Assembly (NCBI GenBank): GCA_946479035.1 | Contig: CAMLDW010000007.1 | Coordinates: 15,985 to 79,984 of the forward strand | Origin: an uncultured Chthonomonadaceae bacterium | GTDB taxonomy: Bacteria > Armatimonadota > Fimbriimonadia > Fimbriimonadales > Fimbriimonadaceae | Direction of reading: 5' to 3' | Length of the DNA stretch: 64,000 nucleotides | In this document: in pieces, positions 1 to 7,901 of the stretch | How the letters are laid out: each line of letters begins with the position of its first letter | How positions within the stretch are numbered: the stretch's first letter is position 1 | Translations under genes and position numbers: made by a program | The notes under the pieces: model-generated | The model's database searches: none | Told to the model about the DNA's origin: nothing | What the model saw: the letters and a program-made list of their open reading frames with translations, nothing else

Positions 1-51
1 CATGTTGGGCGTCCGTGCGTTGAAGAGGTCGGGGAGTTCGGGCCTGGACAT
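1..51 (-). CDS. N-terminal fragment of an unidentified protein, cut by the window edge
   Basis: An ATG on the minus strand at 51 opens a frame that runs off the left edge after 17 codons (MSRPELPDLFNARTPNM). An AGGA ribosome-binding site lies 5 nt before it. It starts 30 bp after the stop of the M50 protease, on the same strand, so the two are probably co-transcribed. Too little is visible to name a product. Confidence 0.45.
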   Translation of the reverse strand, partial: MSRPELPDLFNARTPNM

Positions 52-81
52 TGGGTTCCTAGCAAGAGTGTATACGGGAAG

Positions 82-762
82 TCAGTCCGGTCGGTTCGAC
101 CAGGAGGCGCGAATGCCTAGGCCGATCACGGCGAGCGAGAAGGCGAGCCAGAGCAGGCTCCAGACGATCGCCGGGACGTGCGTCGCGGCCTCCATGTTCG
201 AGGCGTCGCTGTGGCCGAGGTCGCCCGCAGCGACCCTGATGAGCACGAGAAAGGACTGGAGGGACGTCAGGCACGTCTGGACCCCCAAGAACTGTGCGGC
301 GAACACAGCGGCGTCGCCGTTGAGCAAGAGCGCGCCCATTCCGAGCGCGACGATCCACGCCAGCCCGATGAGCACTCCGGCGGCCTCACCGCGCACGAAG
401 AGCAGCATGCTGAGCGCCAGAAAGCCCGCCGCGACCCACAGCATCTTGCGCGCCGACTGCGCCGTCCGCGAGCCGAACACCAGGATCCCGCCGACGATGG
501 AGCTGCCGACATAGCCCGCCGAAGAGATGAAGAACTCGCTGCCTCCGACCGTGGTCGTGAGCCCGCTGCCGTCCGGCATCACGAGGATCGTGCCCACTCC
601 GCCGCCAGTGAGCATCGCGGCGATCGCGTGACAGAGCTCGTGGACGTGCGTGTTATAGAAGACGAGCGGGAGCAGCAGGAAGCGCAACGGCGCGACGAGC
701 CAAAGCGCCAGAGCGGCGGCGGACGCCCACACGAGGGTCTTCTGGTGCTTCTTGAGTGCCAT
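82..762 (-). CDS. M50-family (site-2-protease-like) integral membrane metalloprotease
   Basis: A 226-aa multi-spanning membrane protein. The zinc-binding HExxH motif appears as HELCHA at about residues 41-46, inside or next to the second hydrophobic segment, as expected for intramembrane M50 proteases that cut membrane-embedded substrates. Several further hydrophobic segments follow (about 74-96, 107-125, 130-150, 195-217). It is shorter than SpoIVFB or RseP and has no PDZ or CBS domain, so it best fits the compact M50B-like group. The second zinc ligand is not obvious. The ATG at 762 has an AAGGA about 9 nt upstream. The substrate is unknown, and the divergent flagellar run starts about 150 bp away. 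Confidence 0.75.
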   Translation of the reverse strand: MALKKHQKTLVWASAAALALWLVAPLRFLLLPLVFYNTHVHELCHAIAAMLTGGGVGTILVMPDGSGLTTTVGGSEFFISSAGYVGSSIVGGILVFGSRTAQSARKMLWVAAGFLALSMLLFVRGEAAGVLIGLAWIVALGMGALLLNGDAAVFAAQFLGVQTCLTSLQSFLVLIRVAAGDLGHSDASNMEAATHVPAIVWSLLWLAFSLAVIGLGIRASWSNRPD

Positions 763-844
763 CGCCGAACGTCCTTGAGAGCCTACGCAAAAAGACGGGC
801 AAGCGTTGTTCCATGCCTGGGCCCGAATCCACAGGATTTAGGCT

Positions 845-871
845 CAAAGCTGAAGTAGATTGCCAGCTTTG
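845..871. promoter_or_regulatory. Perfect inverted repeat upstream of the flagellar gene run
   Basis: CAAAGCTG at 845-852 and CAGCTTTG at 864-871 form a perfect 8-bp inverted repeat with an 11-nt spacer, 42 bp before the flgF start and inside the 151-bp divergent gap with the M50 gene. No U-tract follows, so it looks more like a protein-binding site than a terminator. No convincing sigma-28 or sigma-54 promoter was found next to it. Confidence 0.4.
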
Positions 872-913
872 TTCCCTATCGCACCTCGCATTCTTACCGA
901 TAGACAACGCAGG

Positions 914-1633
914 ATGCAAAGAGGTCTTTACGCCTCCGCGACAGGCATGGCGAGCGCCCAACAGCTGCTCGACGTCGTTGCGCACAACCTCGCGAACATA
1001 TCCACGAACGGATACAAGCGCGAAGGCGCCGTGTTCAACGACACGCTCCAGCGCGCGATGTACGCCGACGACGGCCGGTACCTCGGCAAGCTCGGCACAG
1101 GCGGCTGGATGCAGGACCACTACGTGGACATGGCGGTCGGCAGCATCACGACGACGGGCAACCCGCTCGACGTCGCGATCCAGGATACGAAGGGTTTCTT
1201 TGCGGTCCAGACCCCGAACGGCGTGCGCTACACGCGCGACGGCTCGTTCACGCTCGACAAGGACAAGCAGCTGACGACGCAGGACGGTCTCCCCGTCCTC
1301 GACGGCTCTGGTCGGGAGATCACTCTCCCGGTAGGGCCGGTCGAGATCGACGCGGCCGGGAACGTGAGCGTGAGCGGCCAGCAGGTCGCGAAGATCGGCG
1401 TGTACGACGGCACGGTCACGAAGATGGGCGAAGGGCTCTACCAGGGCGCTTCGATGAAGGCCATGGACGCACCGCGCCTGCAAGCGGGGGCGATCGAGGG
1501 GTCGAACGTGAACGCGATCGAAGAGATGATCGCGATGATCCAGTTGAACAGGATCTTTGAGATGGCTCAGCGCGGAGCGCAGAGCCAGGACGACATGACG
1601 CAAAAGTTGCTGTCGAGCATCCAAGGCCGATAA
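914..1633 (+). CDS. flgF: Flagellar proximal-rod protein FlgF
   Basis: 239 aa with the flagellar rod/hook architecture. The N-terminal motif is MQRGLYASATGM followed by DVVAHNLANISTNGYKR. The central beta domain has YTRDGSFTLD, and the C-terminal helix NAIEEMIAMIQLNRIFEMAQ is typical of the FlgF/FlgG family. The protein polymerises in the rod between MS ring and hook. The start at 914 is chosen because family members begin at this methionine; an in-frame start at 860 would add 18 atypical residues. The Shine-Dalgarno is weak (AGG directly before ATG). First gene of the flagellar run, followed by flgG. FlgF and FlgG are paralogues; the order and the shorter, more divergent sequence favour FlgF here. 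Confidence 0.9.
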   Translation: MQRGLYASATGMASAQQLLDVVAHNLANISTNGYKREGAVFNDTLQRAMYADDGRYLGKLGTGGWMQDHYVDMAVGSITTTGNPLDVAIQDTKGFFAVQTPNGVRYTRDGSFTLDKDKQLTTQDGLPVLDGSGREITLPVGPVEIDAAGNVSVSGQQVAKIGVYDGTVTKMGEGLYQGASMKAMDAPRLQAGAIEGSNVNAIEEMIAMIQLNRIFEMAQRGAQSQDDMTQKLLSSIQGR

Positions 1634-1644
1634 GAGACGCTGGA

Positions 1645-1665
1645 CCTGACCTAGGAAGGGTCAGG
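1645..1665 (+). other. Hairpin between flgF and flgG
   Basis: CCTGACC (1645-1651) and GGTCAGG (1659-1665) form a 7-bp stem with a 7-nt loop just after the flgF stop. No T-run follows, so it is unlikely to be a full intrinsic terminator. It may affect mRNA stability or attenuate readthrough. Confidence 0.35.
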
Positions 1666-1744
1666 GGGCGCAGCGCACCGCCGAACGCGGGGCGCGGGCA
1701 CGGATGGCGACGACGACCGAGCGAAAGTGAGGTTATCGCCTAAA

Positions 1745-2533
1745 ATGATGAGAGCACTAAGCACGGCTGGGACAGGAATGATCTCCCAGCAAATGAACCT
1801 GGACACGATCGCCAACAACCTGGCGAACGTCAACACCACCGCATTCAAGGAGCAGCGCGCGCAGTTCCAGGACCTCGTCTACCAGACCTTCCGCGCCTCG
1901 GGCGCGAACGGGGGCGGCAGCTCGAACGCGCCACAGGCGGCACAGATCGGCCTTGGCTCGCGCTTCGCGAGCAGCGCGACGAACTTTTCCCTCGGCACTT
2001 TCCAGCCCAGCGGCGACTCGCTGCACATGGCGATCAACGGCGACGGCTTCTTCCAGGTCACGCTTCCTGACGGCTCGATCGCCTACACGCGCGACGGCTC
2101 GTTCGCGGCGGACTCGGAAGGCCAGGTCGTCACAGCCGATGGCTACCTCCTCGAGCCCAACATCATTGTCCCCACCGGCGCTAACGCGGTCAGCATTTCG
2201 CAGACGGGCGTGGTCTCCGCAGTGCTGGCAGGGCAGAACGAGCCGACGACGATCGGCAACATCCAGCTCGTCGTGTTCCCGAACCCCGCTGGACTGACGC
2301 GCATGGGCCAAAACCTGTATCGCGCGGGCGGCGGGAGCGGCTCGCCGTCCACGGTGACCCCGGGAGACCAGGGCGCGGGGACCATCAACCAGTACTTCCT
2401 CGAAGGCTCGAACGTGCAGGTCGTCGAGGAGATGGTGAACATGATCGTCGCGCAGCGCGCCTATGAGATCAACTCGAAAGCGATCCAGACCGCCGACGAC
2501 ATGCTCGGGACCCTCAACAACCTCAAGAGGTAA
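1745..2533 (+). CDS. flgG: Flagellar distal-rod protein FlgG
   Basis: 262 aa, the usual length for FlgG. It starts MMRALSTAGTGM and continues DTIANNLANVNTTAFKE, the rod-protein signature. The middle carries AINGDGFFQV and YTRDGSFAAD. The C-terminus ends in NVQVVEEMVNMIVAQRAYE and SKAIQTADDMLGTLNNL, the classic FlgG coiled-coil helix. It forms the distal rod that crosses the P and L rings. Start choice lies between adjacent ATGs at 1745 and 1748; an upstream GTG at 1727 would add six residues not seen in the family. flgA follows after 6 nt. Confidence 0.95.
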   Translation: MMRALSTAGTGMISQQMNLDTIANNLANVNTTAFKEQRAQFQDLVYQTFRASGANGGGSSNAPQAAQIGLGSRFASSATNFSLGTFQPSGDSLHMAINGDGFFQVTLPDGSIAYTRDGSFAADSEGQVVTADGYLLEPNIIVPTGANAVSISQTGVVSAVLAGQNEPTTIGNIQLVVFPNPAGLTRMGQNLYRAGGGSGSPSTVTPGDQGAGTINQYFLEGSNVQVVEEMVNMIVAQRAYEINSKAIQTADDMLGTLNNLKR

Positions 2534-2539
2534 CAAACA

Positions 2540-3685
2540 ATGCTCTCGACCTTCGCAGCTCTCTTGACCCTTGCCGCGCCCAGCGTCCCAGTCTATGTGG
2601 ACGGCGACGGCTACATGCGGTTTTTGCGCGACGGCCGCACGGTCTACTCCAAGCAGACCGTTCTGACGGTCGTGGACGAAAAGCTCGCGAGCGCGGACGG
2701 GCCGCTCGTCAACCCGCGCATACAAGTCCCGGGATCGCCGGACGCGATCACAGTGACGCTGGACGGACGCGTTGTTGCGAAGTACGCCGGAAAGGACACG
2801 GAGCTCGGCCGGCTCACGATCGCGCTCTTCCCTGACGACGTGCGCCCTGTCGTGGACAAGGGCTTCCTCGTTTCTTCCTATCGGCCGACGCTCGCCGACG
2901 CAGGCGTCGACACCGCGGGAGTCGTCCGCACCGGAAAGCCCGGCGAATCGACCGCGACGGTCACTGTGTACTCGCCCGAGACATTGGCCGGCGGTACCGG
3001 AGAGATCGAGATCAACTTGCGCGAGAGCGTGCAGATCGAGGGCAAGGCGATCACGCTCGGTGACATAGCCGACGTTACGGCCGACGACGCGACGAAGGCG
3101 CGGCTGAACACCCTGGAAGTAGCTACGGCCCCGCCTTTGGGAGTCACCTACAAGTTCACTCAAGACCAGCTCAAGTTCCGTCTGCTTCGGTATGGCAAAG
3201 AAGTCGATCAGTACAGGTTCTCCGGCTCAGACCAGGTCACAGTGAGCCGAAAGGGCCAGGACGTCACGCAGGCGATGTTCGTGCAAGCGGCGATCCTGGC
3301 CGCACAAGAAAAACTCGGAAAGGGACTGCAGATCAGCACCAATGCGACGGGCCCTGTGTTCGTCGCTCCGATAGGCGTGCTCGACCTAGTGGGCGAGCAG
3401 GTGACGCAGGACGGCTCGCACTTGATCGTGCGCGTCGCAGTGGTCGTGGACGGAGTCCGGATCAACAGCCGCAACATCGCGCTCGAAAAGAGCGACCCGG
3501 TCTCTAAAATGCGGGTCGGCGCGACGGTGAAGGTGATCGTCCGCTCGAACCTCGCGACGGTCGAGACGACCGGAAGGATCAAGTCGATCGACCCTGCGGC
3601 GAACAGTGTGGTCGTCGTGATCGCGACGGGCGCAGAACTGACTGGCACGGCCGTCGCCGACAACACGGTCGAGGTGAAGATATGA
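2540..3685 (+). CDS. flgA: FlgA P-ring assembly chaperone with an N-terminal FlgG-like domain
   Basis: 381 aa, well over the usual 220-330 aa for FlgA. The C-terminal part (about 155-381) shows the FlgA/SAF layout: a segment with KAITLGDIADV, then VRVAVVVDGVRI and a closing domain with VGATVKVIVRS. Residues 18-115 instead resemble the beta domain of the neighbouring FlgG: GDGYMRF against GDGFFQV, and LGRLTIALFPDD against IGNIQLVVFPNP, in the same order and spacing. A hydrophobic N-terminus (MLSTFAALLTLAAPSVP) can serve as signal peptide. FlgA works in the periplasm as a chaperone for FlgI, encoded two genes on. AGAGG at the flgG 3' end serves as RBS. Its stop overlaps the flgH start by 4 nt. 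Confidence 0.85.
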   Translation: MLSTFAALLTLAAPSVPVYVDGDGYMRFLRDGRTVYSKQTVLTVVDEKLASADGPLVNPRIQVPGSPDAITVTLDGRVVAKYAGKDTELGRLTIALFPDDVRPVVDKGFLVSSYRPTLADAGVDTAGVVRTGKPGESTATVTVYSPETLAGGTGEIEINLRESVQIEGKAITLGDIADVTADDATKARLNTLEVATAPPLGVTYKFTQDQLKFRLLRYGKEVDQYRFSGSDQVTVSRKGQDVTQAMFVQAAILAAQEKLGKGLQISTNATGPVFVAPIGVLDLVGEQVTQDGSHLIVRVAVVVDGVRINSRNIALEKSDPVSKMRVGATVKVIVRSNLATVETTGRIKSIDPAANSVVVVIATGAELTGTAVADNTVEVKI

Positions 3686-4275
3686 AACGCACGCTTCTTA
3701 CCTGTGCCGCGGCTCTGATCGCAGCGGCTTCGTTCGCACAGAGCAAAGGGAACCCTGGGTCGCTGTTCGACCCGAGCGGTCGCAACGCCTTCACCGACAA
3801 CGTCGCGCGGCGTGTAGGCGACCTGCTCACGATCGAGGTGGACGAAAAGACCGTCGCGAGCTTCTCTGCGACCACGCAGGCGAACAAGAACGACCAGTCT
3901 TCGATTAACGCGCAGTTCTTCAACGGGCTGCTCGACAGGCTGTTCCGCCCGATCTCGACCGGAGCAGGCAGCAAAGTGTCAGGCGACGGCAAGACCACGC
4001 AGAACAGCAACATGACCGCGACGATGAGCGTGCTGGTGAAGCAGGTGATGCCGAACGGCAATCTCGTCATCGAGGGCCGGCGCAGCCTGATCACCAACAA
4101 GCAGACGCAGACGATCGTGCTGAGCGGCATCGTGCGCCCCGCGGACATCCGACCCGACAACTCAGTGCCCAGCTCGAGCGTCGCAGAGGCTCAGATCAAG
4201 ATGGACGGCTCCGGACTGATCTCGCAAAGGCAGCGCAAAGGGATCCTGACGCAGATCATTGACTGGCTCTTCTAA
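3682..4275 (+). CDS. flgH: Flagellar L-ring protein FlgH, apparently not a lipoprotein
   Basis: 197 aa. FlgH motifs include SLFDPSGRNAFTDNVARRVGD near the N-terminus, then LTIEVDEKTVASF, the VKQVMPNGNLVIEGRR core and LSGIVRPADI near the C-terminus. It forms the L ring in the outer membrane around the rod. The signal peptide (MKRTLLTCAAALIAAASFAQS) has a cysteine only at residue 8, before the hydrophobic core, and no lipobox at the cleavage site, unlike the lipidated enterobacterial FlgH. Translation is coupled to flgA by an ATGA overlap, and flgI follows after 10 nt. Confidence 0.92.
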   Translation: MKRTLLTCAAALIAAASFAQSKGNPGSLFDPSGRNAFTDNVARRVGDLLTIEVDEKTVASFSATTQANKNDQSSINAQFFNGLLDRLFRPISTGAGSKVSGDGKTTQNSNMTATMSVLVKQVMPNGNLVIEGRRSLITNKQTQTIVLSGIVRPADIRPDNSVPSSSVAEAQIKMDGSGLISQRQRKGILTQIIDWLF

Positions 4276-4285
4276 AGGGAACGAA

Positions 4286-5497
4286 ATGAAAAGAACAATC
4301 TTTCTGATCGCACTGGCGGCCTTCGGCCTGATCGGCTACGCGCAAGAGAACACGACGACGCAGCAGAACGCCGAGGACCTGAAGAAGGCCCAGGAGCAAG
4401 AGCGCCTGCAGCACGAGGCCGAGCTAAAGCTGATCCAGGACGCTGAGAAGAACGGCATCGCGGTCCGCATGAAGGACATCGGCCGCTTCCGCGGCGTGCG
4501 GACGAACATGCTTCAGGGCTACGGCATCGTGGTCGGGCTGGCAGGCTCGGGCGACACGCAGCAGACCCCTTTCACGGCGACCCTGATCGAGAACGCGCTC
4601 AAGCGCTGGGGCACCAGCGTGGACGCCACCAAGTTCAAACCGAAGAACGTCGCTGCCGTCTCCGTGACGGCGGAGCTGCCTCCGTTCGCCGCGCCGGGCA
4701 ACTCGATCGATGTGACAGTGAGCTCGATCGGCGACGCCAAGAGCCTCGAAGGAGGGACTCTGCTGATGGCGCCGCTCTACGGGCCGAGCGACTTTGAGAC
4801 GGTGATCGCGGTCGGACAGGGCTCGATCAGTATCGGTGGCTTCAACGCCTCTTCAGGCGGGACCGACGTGCGGAAGAACCACCCGAACGTAGGGCGCATC
4901 CCTGGAGGCGCGACAGTCGAGCACAGCGTCGATACGCAAACGATCTTTGAGGGCAACAAGCTCTACTTCGAGCTCTATGACGCGGACCTGACGACGGCGC
5001 AGCGGGTCGCAGACGCGCTCGGCAAGGACATGCCTGGCTTCACCGTCACGCCGATCGACGGAGGGACGATCCAGATCCAGATCCCCGACCCGAACAGGGC
5101 GCTGCTCGCGATGAGCCAGATCGAACAGCAGACCGTGCACGCGGACGTGCAGGCAGTGGTCGTCGTCAACGAGCGCACCGGGACCGTCGTGATCGGCGGG
5201 AACGTGCGGCTTGGCCCTGCGGTCATCGCGCACGGCTCCCTGCAAGTGCGGATCGACCAGATTCCGATCATCGTGCCGAGCGTGCCGTTCAACCCCAATC
5301 CTCCCCTCGTCACGAGCCAGAACGTCATCGACGCGGGCGAGGACAAGACGCAGATCGGCGTCATACCGCCGAACGCGACCATCAACGACCTCGCGAAGAT
5401 CCTGCAGACGCTGCAGGTCACCGCGCGCGACATCATCGCGATCCTGCAGGCCTTGGCCCAGCAGGGCGCGCTGAAGGCGAGGATCAAGATCCAATGA
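4286..5497 (+). CDS. flgI: Flagellar P-ring protein FlgI
   Basis: 403 aa. It has a signal peptide (MKRTIFLIALAAFGLIGYAQ), then a charged spacer of about 45 residues rich in Glu, Gln and Lys that is longer than in typical FlgI. The conserved P-ring body starts at VRMKDIGRFRGVRTNMLQGY and includes GLAGSGDTQQTPFT, NVAAVSVTAELPPFA and GTVVIGGNVRL. It polymerises in the periplasm around the rod with FlgA as chaperone. The start at 4286 is set by AAAGGGAACG immediately upstream; an earlier ATG at 4259 lies inside flgH and would add nine residues before the signal peptide. It overlaps flgJ by 4 nt. Confidence 0.95.
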   Translation: MKRTIFLIALAAFGLIGYAQENTTTQQNAEDLKKAQEQERLQHEAELKLIQDAEKNGIAVRMKDIGRFRGVRTNMLQGYGIVVGLAGSGDTQQTPFTATLIENALKRWGTSVDATKFKPKNVAAVSVTAELPPFAAPGNSIDVTVSSIGDAKSLEGGTLLMAPLYGPSDFETVIAVGQGSISIGGFNASSGGTDVRKNHPNVGRIPGGATVEHSVDTQTIFEGNKLYFELYDADLTTAQRVADALGKDMPGFTVTPIDGGTIQIQIPDPNRALLAMSQIEQQTVHADVQAVVVVNERTGTVVIGGNVRLGPAVIAHGSLQVRIDQIPIIVPSVPFNPNPPLVTSQNVIDAGEDKTQIGVIPPNATINDLAKILQTLQVTARDIIAILQALAQQGALKARIKIQ

Positions 5498-5997
5498 CCA
5501 CGACCAGGCTCTCGACAGAACTGGCGACGAACGCTGGGGCCCAGACGGCAACGAAGCCGCGCCCCCAGCTCCGCGCGGACTTCCGCGAGGAGCTAGAACG
5601 GAAGCTGGAAGGCTGGCTTGGCCGACCCGGCACGCCCCAACGCGCCAAAGTCGAGGGCCTAGTCGAGGGGATGCTCGGAGAGCCAGACGCCAAGGGCGTC
5701 AGGCACTTCGATCTGAACAAACTCGACGAACAAAAGCTGTACGAACTCCATAGGCTTGAAAAGGCGAGCGAGGACTTCGAGGCGGTCTTCGTAAAGGGCC
5801 TGCTCTCACAGATGCGGCGCTCCAGCTTTGCAGAAAAGAGCGGGCCGATGGGAGACATGGCCAAGGACTTCATGGACCAGGCGGTCGCCGAGAGCGTGAG
5901 CCGCTCGCGGGACACGATCGGGATCGCCAAGACCGTCTTCATCGAAATGGCCCAACGGGTCGTGAACACAAAGGACTTGCAAAAGGGCAAGGACTGA
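5494..5997 (+). CDS. flgJ: FlgJ-type rod-binding protein without muramidase domain
   Basis: 167 aa. The C-terminal 90 residues match the rod-binding domain: LEKASEDFEAVFVKGLLSQM, a GPMGDMAKDFMDQAVAESVS segment and GIAKTVFIEMAQR. Residues 1-75 are a basic, low-similarity leader. There is no C-terminal glucosaminidase domain as in enterobacterial FlgJ, so it would act as rod scaffold or cap only, and another enzyme must open the peptidoglycan. It overlaps flgI by ATGA, and flgN follows 12 nt later. Confidence 0.85.
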   Translation: MTTTRLSTELATNAGAQTATKPRPQLRADFREELERKLEGWLGRPGTPQRAKVEGLVEGMLGEPDAKGVRHFDLNKLDEQKLYELHRLEKASEDFEAVFVKGLLSQMRRSSFAEKSGPMGDMAKDFMDQAVAESVSRSRDTIGIAKTVFIEMAQRVVNTKDLQKGKD

Positions 5998-6009
5998 CCG
6001 GAGAAACAA

Positions 6010-6489
6010 ATGGCAAAGAGAACAAAGCAACTACAGACCCTGTGGTGGGACTGGCTGAGCACGGCGGAGAGGCTGCTACTCTCGCTGCACGAGCAGACCG
6101 CCGCCCTCACGCTGCGCAAAGTCGAGCGGCTGGAGCTGATCCAGCCAGAGATCGACGGCCTGCTGCACAGGATGAAAGAGATCGACGACGAGGCTGTGGC
6201 ATCGGCGCGCGGGCTGGCCGAAGGACTTGGCTGTGAGCCGGACCTTCGAAGCCTCGTCGATGTGCTCGAAAAGACAGAAGCACAGGAGGTCCAGTCGATC
6301 GCGAACCGCGTGATCGTCGTCGGGCGCAACGTCCAACAGATCATCGACCGCAACCGGGCGCTGATCGAGAACGAGCTGGAGTACGTCAACGGCACTCTGG
6401 CCGTCGTCGACCGCGTCGCTCACGAACAACAGGGCCCCTACGCAGGAAGGAAGAAAGCCGCGAACCTCGTGCTGGACAACGTGGCCTAG
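6010..6489 (+). CDS. flgN: FlgN-type export chaperone for FlgK and FlgL
   Basis: 159 aa, largely helical and coiled-coil, with the size and shape of FlgN. The pattern of an N-terminal helix (LLLSLHEQTAALTLRKVERL) and a C-terminal helix ending QQIIDRNRALIENELEYVN is typical of the family. FlgN binds hook-filament junction proteins in the cytoplasm before export, and flgK and flgL follow directly. A GGAGAAAC lies just before the ATG. Family similarity is modest, so context carries much of the call. Confidence 0.82.
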   Translation: MAKRTKQLQTLWWDWLSTAERLLLSLHEQTAALTLRKVERLELIQPEIDGLLHRMKEIDDEAVASARGLAEGLGCEPDLRSLVDVLEKTEAQEVQSIANRVIVVGRNVQQIIDRNRALIENELEYVNGTLAVVDRVAHEQQGPYAGRKKAANLVLDNVA

Positions 6490-6504
6490 CCGGGAGGAAA
6501 CAAG

Positions 6505-7887
6505 ATGCCAGGTGCTTTTTCAGGGATCAACATGGCGTCGAACGCCCTCCGGCTCTTCCAGAGGGCGCTGGACACGACGGGGCACAACATCGCCAACGTC
6601 AACACCCCGGGCTACTCGCGCCAGACCGTCGAGTTCAAGACCCAGGTCCCGCTGACGTTCTACAGCGAGGGATGGAAGGCGCTCGGCACGGGCGTCAACC
6701 TGAGCGCGATCGCGCGGATCCGCGACGCGTACCTCGAAGCGAGCGCACGAGACAACTCCGGAAACCTCGGCAAGTACCAGACCCTCGCCGGCGCGCTCAA
6801 ACAGATCGAGGGCGCCTTCAACGAGCCCGGCGACCAAGGCATAGCTTCGGCGCTGGACCAGTTCTTCGACTCGTGGTCGGCCCTGGGATCGAACCCGAAC
6901 GACGCGGCGGCGCGGACACAGGTCCAGAACGCAGGCGCGCTGCTGACTTCGCGCGTTCGCGGCACGTGGACGCAGCTTCAGTCCTCCGCGGGGCAGCTCC
7001 AATCCTCCATGACCACCACGCTCACGCAGGTGAACAACCTCGGCGCAAAGATCGCGGACCTCAACACGCAGATCCGCCAGTACGCCGCCTCCGGCGGCAG
7101 CCCTAACGACTTGCTCGACCAGCGCGACGCCGCCGTACGCGAGCTGAGCGGACTGGTCGACACTCAGGTGCAAACGTTCCAGGACGGCTCCTACGCCGTG
7201 TACGTCTCGAACTATCCCCTCGTGGACAGCGCGGGCGCACGGCCGATGCCGAACAACTCGTTCGATGCAAAGACGTCGACCTTCGTCGCCGACGGGATCA
7301 CGTACACGGTAAAGGGTGGCGAGCTCGCGGGCCTGTTCCAGTCCTTTACGGCCGTGAACGACCAGATGGCCCAGCTCGATACGTTCGCGAACGAGCTCCG
7401 GACACAGTTCAACACCGTCCACGAGACCGGAATCGACCAGGACGGCAACACCGGCGTCGACTTCTTCAACGATGCTGCCCCGCAGACCGGGGCGATCGAC
7501 TTCGACCTGGGCGCCGCAGTCAAGGCGTCACCGCGCGCGATCGCGGCGGGCACGACAGGCGCGCCGGGCGACGGCGGGCTGGCGCTCGTGTTCTCACAGA
7601 TGCGCGACACCCAGTTCCTCTCCCTCGGCAACCAGAGCTTCCAGGGCTACTACTCCGCGAACGTCTCGCAGGTTGGGTCTCAAGCGGCCTACTACCAGAA
7701 CGCGCTGGACACGGAGAGCGCGGTCGGTGAGCAGATCACAAACCAGGTGCAGGCGACCAGCGGGGTCTCGCTCGACGACGAAATGGCCGAAATGATGAAG
7801 TACCAGAGGTCCTACCAGGCGGCGGCCAAGGCCCTCACGGTATTCGACCAGGTGACGCAAGACCTGATCGCGATGCTACAGAGGTAG
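6505..7887 (+). CDS. flgK: Flagellar hook-filament junction protein 1, FlgK (HAP1)
   Basis: 460 aa, in the lower range for FlgK. The N-terminal rod motif is ALDTTGHNIANVNTPGYSRQ, followed by the FlgK-type helix SALDQFFDSWSALGSNPND (about 111-129) and DLLDQRDAAVRELSGLV. The C-terminus MMKYQRSYQAAAKALTVFDQ pairs with the N-terminal helix. It joins the hook to the filament and is secreted through the flagellar export gate with FlgN as chaperone. GGGAGGAAACAAG precedes the ATG. flgL follows after 14 nt. Confidence 0.95.
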   Translation: MPGAFSGINMASNALRLFQRALDTTGHNIANVNTPGYSRQTVEFKTQVPLTFYSEGWKALGTGVNLSAIARIRDAYLEASARDNSGNLGKYQTLAGALKQIEGAFNEPGDQGIASALDQFFDSWSALGSNPNDAAARTQVQNAGALLTSRVRGTWTQLQSSAGQLQSSMTTTLTQVNNLGAKIADLNTQIRQYAASGGSPNDLLDQRDAAVRELSGLVDTQVQTFQDGSYAVYVSNYPLVDSAGARPMPNNSFDAKTSTFVADGITYTVKGGELAGLFQSFTAVNDQMAQLDTFANELRTQFNTVHETGIDQDGNTGVDFFNDAAPQTGAIDFDLGAAVKASPRAIAAGTTGAPGDGGLALVFSQMRDTQFLSLGNQSFQGYYSANVSQVGSQAAYYQNALDTESAVGEQITNQVQATSGVSLDDEMAEMMKYQRSYQAAAKALTVFDQVTQDLIAMLQR

Positions 7888-7901
7888 GCGAGGTGCACTA
7901 A

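Noticed and set aside
896..903. ACCGATAG as a sigma-28 -10 element (GCCGATAA) for flgF
   Set aside because: Only 10 nt separate it from the ATG and there is no TAAA-type -35 at 15 nt spacing (sequence there is TATC).
653..3163. Long minus-strand open frames antisense to flgF, flgG and flgA
   Set aside because: Arg/His/Val-rich translations with no recognisable domain, lying opposite genes with strong family matches; a by-product of high GC and third-position bias.
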